In this document: positions 61,309-64,000 of the stretch, one piece after another | How positions within the stretch are numbered: position 1 is the first letter of the stretch | Layout: each line of letters begins with the position of its first letter | NCBI RefSeq assembly: GCF_001949145.1 | Contig: NW_019091557.1 | Span: forward strand, 247,736 to 311,735 | DNA from: Acanthaster planci | Lineage: Eukaryota > Echinodermata > Asteroidea > Valvatida > Acanthasteridae | Length of the DNA stretch: 64,000 nucleotides | Direction: 5' to 3' | The notes under the pieces: model-generated | Database searches by the model: none | The model's input: the letters and a program-made list of their open reading frames with translations, nothing else | What the model was told of the DNA's origin: nothing | Translations under genes and position numbers: made by a program

Positions 61309-61676
61309 AATCAACCTCAGACTATTTCCAGGATGGATTTGCGCCGGGGAGATGTAAATTAAGTTTGGACTTTTACCCTGCCCGGGGTGTATTTTAACAT
61401 TGTATGCTCAGTGTATGCTCCCGGGGACACACTGAGTATACAGTGGGACTCGAACCCACGACCTCCTGCTTATTAGCGCAGACGTCTTAGCCATATGACC
61501 ACCGAATTTGACGGTGTCAACTGGCTGGCTCGAATCAGAAGTAGCAGCGAGTACCGAGTCCACCAGAGTACCCTTGTGGTTGTTTTTTCACAAGCCTTCG
61601 GGGGCATACACTGAGTATACAGTGTTAAGATACACGTCGGGCAGGGTAAAAATCCAAAATTAATCAACTTCAGACT
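61309..61676 (-). mobile_element. Foldback element with tRNA-like core
   Basis: Inverted arms at about 61358-61425 and 61598-61663 match over some 65 bases, each containing TTTTACCCTGCCCG and ACTCAGTGTATGC-type sequence. Between them, on the minus strand, is a tRNA-like unit: A box TGGCTAAGACG (61483-61493), B box GGTTCGAGTCC (61446-61456) and a perfect T-arm GTGGG...CCCAC. Outside, a 15-mer AATCAACYTCAGACT occurs at 61309-61323 and 61662-61676 with one mismatch, which may be a target duplication. A SINE inserted in, or captured by, a foldback unit would explain it. Confidence 0.65.
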
Positions 61677-61865
61677 GCTCTGGGGAGACATGGTACTGCC
61701 GTGGCACGACACGACCACATTTGTTCAGTACCTGAGGCGCGCGTGTGCTTTGGCAAATTTCAATACCCTATTTGTCGAGAAAAGAGAAAAATGTAACGGA
61801 CACGTACCACCCGCACGCTGGCATGCATCGTGATAAGATTCTGTATGGCGTTTTAGGCTATACGC

Positions 61866-62052
61866 CCTGAGTAGAAGCACCCCCCTCATCAGTAGAAAAG
61901 AACCATGCTTGTCGGCAGCGTTCATTTTGCTGATAGCGATACGACGGCAACGCTTGTGTTTCATAGTCGTTCGTAACCAGCGATGCACAGTTGCTACCAA
62001 AGGAGCCTCCGTACCGTTGCTAGGACCCGAAGTCCAGCTCGGGGCCCACTAC
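61866..62052 (+). repeat. Dispersed repeat family 2, copy 2
   Basis: It has the same ordered blocks as the copy at 51030 and the same strand; this copy has about 25 additional bases between CTCATC and CATAGTCGTTC. The two copies lie 10.8 kb apart. No terminal repeats or tail were seen. Confidence 0.6.
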
Positions 62053-63639
62053 TGACGAGTAAAAAATAAACTGGTTGGACCTTACGAATGCTACTTTCAA
62101 GTTGACTCGTTCAATTATGTAGTTCTTCAGTCAGGGTCACTGACGCCATCATTTATCCAAATTGTTCTCTGATTACTTTAAGTCATTTCCAGCGTTGGGT
62201 TTTGAGGTCAACTGTGGCTACATAAATATTGTCAATCGTGTGTGAACGCACTTTTTTCACAAACCACTGCAACTGACGTTTTGCACATTGCGACTTATGC
62301 AAAGTGACCCAACTTGTTAAAAGTTTGGTGTGGCCGTCTAATAGTTTCAACTTTACGCAATTTTTAAGGTAAAACTCAATCAAATTGTCACCCTTTCAAA
62401 AATAAAATCAGAGGGGGTGGAGAACAAAAGATCGATAAAATTTTGCGCATGGTGGATTGAAGGGAAGGGGGTATAGACTTTCTCTCAGGAGGTGTAGACT
62501 TGTTTAAGGAGATACTCAAAGCCAATAAAATGACAAGTGTACATAGGTTGTGTAACATTTTAACTTTTGAATGGGTGTCAACTGAGGAAACGGGCTTCCA
62601 CTAGGTGGGAGGCACTTTCCCCTTTTCCCATTTCTCTTGGGGCATCGAGGGAAATGGCAAAGTCTGCTTGTTTGAACTAAGGCACCAGCATGAAGAATGA
62701 CGCACACATATATCCCCTCATCAGTGATATACAAAAGGCCTCCAATTTTTAGCACTTAATTGGCCTTCCAATACCTGTGCACATTGTTATTGGCGAACAA
62801 TTCCAACAAGGGGGCTCGAAGTTCTCGTTCAGTAAATGGCTTGTTTGCCTTGACTAATCAACACAAAAAAATTAATGGGGCCGGCCGCCCAGTGCAACTG
62901 AAGGACAACAATTACTGATTGTTTGAAAACACTATCGGCAAACCGACTTCAGCGAAAGAGGAATCTTCCCTTCTCCTATACGCTCTTTGGGTATTACACG
63001 TTTTAGTGTGTTAATATCGTCTTGTCGGCAGACTTAATAGTTAGATGGGTCTGACATTTCCCTACTAACCGACGGTACCTCCCTTTAGTCTCGCTGATTT
63101 AGGGATTAATTTGGGGTTGCATGGCTCAATCACTGCGCTCTGCTCGACAGCTTGCGCGTTTGCTCGTCTTGTCAATTTTCCCAGCAGTTTGGGGCCGGTG
63201 ACTATTTGTGACGTCAGATCAAATATTCGTGTTGCAAATTTGCAAACGCCGAACACATTTCAACTTGAGCAAATTTTGTGATGTCAATCACCTGTGTCAG
63301 ATTCACCCAAGATACGAAGGTATAAAGGTTTTTAATAGCGCATCTTTACCGAGAGTAATTATCCAGTTTCGCATTGACGGTGTTGAATTCAATCTACAGC
63401 ACCTGAACGCCAAGACCTATTAGATAGCCAGGGACGGACTAGCTTTCAGGAAAGGGGGGCTTGATGGGTGTACCGAAGGGATACCCTGCTAAGGGGATCC
63501 ACCGGAAATCAATGTTGTTTGACTGTAGATAAATAGATGGGCGGCGCAATCCTCGACCATGTTTTTTTTTTTCATTTAGTCCGTGGCTGAAAGGGGGGTT
63601 GCAACCTGCCCCCTAGATCTGCCCCTGACATCCAAACTT
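62053..63639. other. No gene seen; repeat debris near the right end
   Basis: From about 63432 (AGGGACGGACTAGC, then a G run) the sequence looks like degenerate repeat DNA leading into the LINE remnant. 62053-63430 shows nothing supportable. Confidence 0.5.
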
Positions 63640-63945
63640 TTGCCCCGGGGCCTTCTTTCTGTCGATGACTGTTTTCTTGCCAGTCACAACCATGATGGGG
63701 ACATGCAGCATATTATCGATAAATCCACACAATCTACATGCCGTTACAGACTTCTAATCAGCCTTAATAAGACTGACGTATTACTTCAACCAAAGTCTGA
63801 AGGTTCATCCAAACCACCAGTCATCACTTTTGATCCAACACCACTCAAGGCCTCTAAAAACATGATATCCTGGAGGTGCGCTTTCCAAAAATGCCACTAT
63901 CGGTGACCAAGTAATATCCAGAATTGGCAAAGCGAATGTTACGAG
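63640..63945 (+). mobile_element. Non-LTR retrotransposon (LINE) reverse-transcriptase remnant, frameshifted
   Basis: The frame from about 63640 reads a degenerate palm motif, LLSVDDCFLAS, matching the (F/Y)xDD active-site box of non-LTR reverse transcriptases with the aromatic residue replaced. About 25 residues on it reads LLISLNKTDVLLQP, matching the conserved segment ISLKKTEVLLQP. Near 63866 the homology moves to the +1 frame, where it continues as GGALSKNATIGDQVISRIGK, the usual block after the palm. It is therefore a short 5'- and 3'-truncated copy broken by at least one frameshift. It has no catalytic potential. Clade (RTE, CR1 or relative) is not resolved. Confidence 0.75.
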
Positions 63946-64000
63946 AGAAACTTAGGCCTAGGGGTGCAGTGTCCCAATTCAAGAAAAATTCTCTGCCAGG

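Noticed and set aside
61440-61500. True tRNA gene on the minus strand
   Set aside because: The T-arm is perfect, but the acceptor and anticodon stems are poor and it lies inside a foldback element, so it is tRNA-like rather than a functional tRNA.
1-64000. Known conserved microRNAs (let-7, miR-1, miR-124, miR-9, miR-10, miR-92 and others)
   Set aside because: I noticed none of their mature sequences while reading; the hairpins found do not match them.

Overview
The window looks like nuclear DNA of a marine invertebrate animal. It is AT-rich, with one intronless protein gene, long non-coding stretches, tRNA-derived SINEs with A and B boxes, many short terminal-inverted-repeat elements, a LINE reverse-transcriptase remnant and an 804-base assembly gap. 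The palindrome TAGGCCTA recurs at least nine times. From memory, that bias and these SINE bodies recall echinoderms, perhaps a sea star. This is an inference from style, not from a marker gene.

Region by region. Positions 1-10.8 kb hold no gene I can support, only GC-rich islands (about 1.1-2.3, 5.4-6.1, 6.75-7.3 and 8.6-8.9 kb) in AT-rich DNA. A 164-bp inverted-repeat element lies at 10.85 kb. A CpG-rich block at 14.2-15.1 kb ends in a consensus splice donor and could be a 5' exon. A tRNA-SINE lies at 18.3 kb, and a TTTATAAA/TAAACG-rich interval at 19.7-20.7 kb. From 24.9 to 31.1 kb the DNA is packed with mobile elements: a 534-bp MITE, a SINE with a perfect 10-bp target duplication, a 346-bp foldback, an inverted-repeat element carrying a broken RecQ-like helicase exon, a 1.2-kb element with palindromic ends, and a partial MITE. 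The gap is 31381-32184.

The one convincing gene is a class A (rhodopsin-family) G-protein-coupled receptor on the minus strand at 39286-40875. It has a 224-residue third intracellular loop and lacks the aminergic Asp3.32. A TATAAATAG box lies about 600 bp upstream and AATAAA signals about 470 bp downstream of its stop.

Right of it lie a possible small coding exon (45.45 kb), more MITE copies, and a roughly 2-kb array of 148-bp CRE-motif repeats in mixed orientation (48.3-50.5 kb). Further right are paired dispersed repeats (51.0 and 61.9 kb), a perfect 18-bp-stem hairpin (58.5 kb), another SINE (59.6 kb), a foldback with a tRNA-like core (61.3-61.7 kb) and a frameshifted LINE fragment (63.6-63.95 kb).

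No operon-like organisation exists. Apart from the receptor, what can be read here is mainly the history of nested repeat insertions. Several repeat families are recognised only by comparing copies inside this window, so their class names are provisional.
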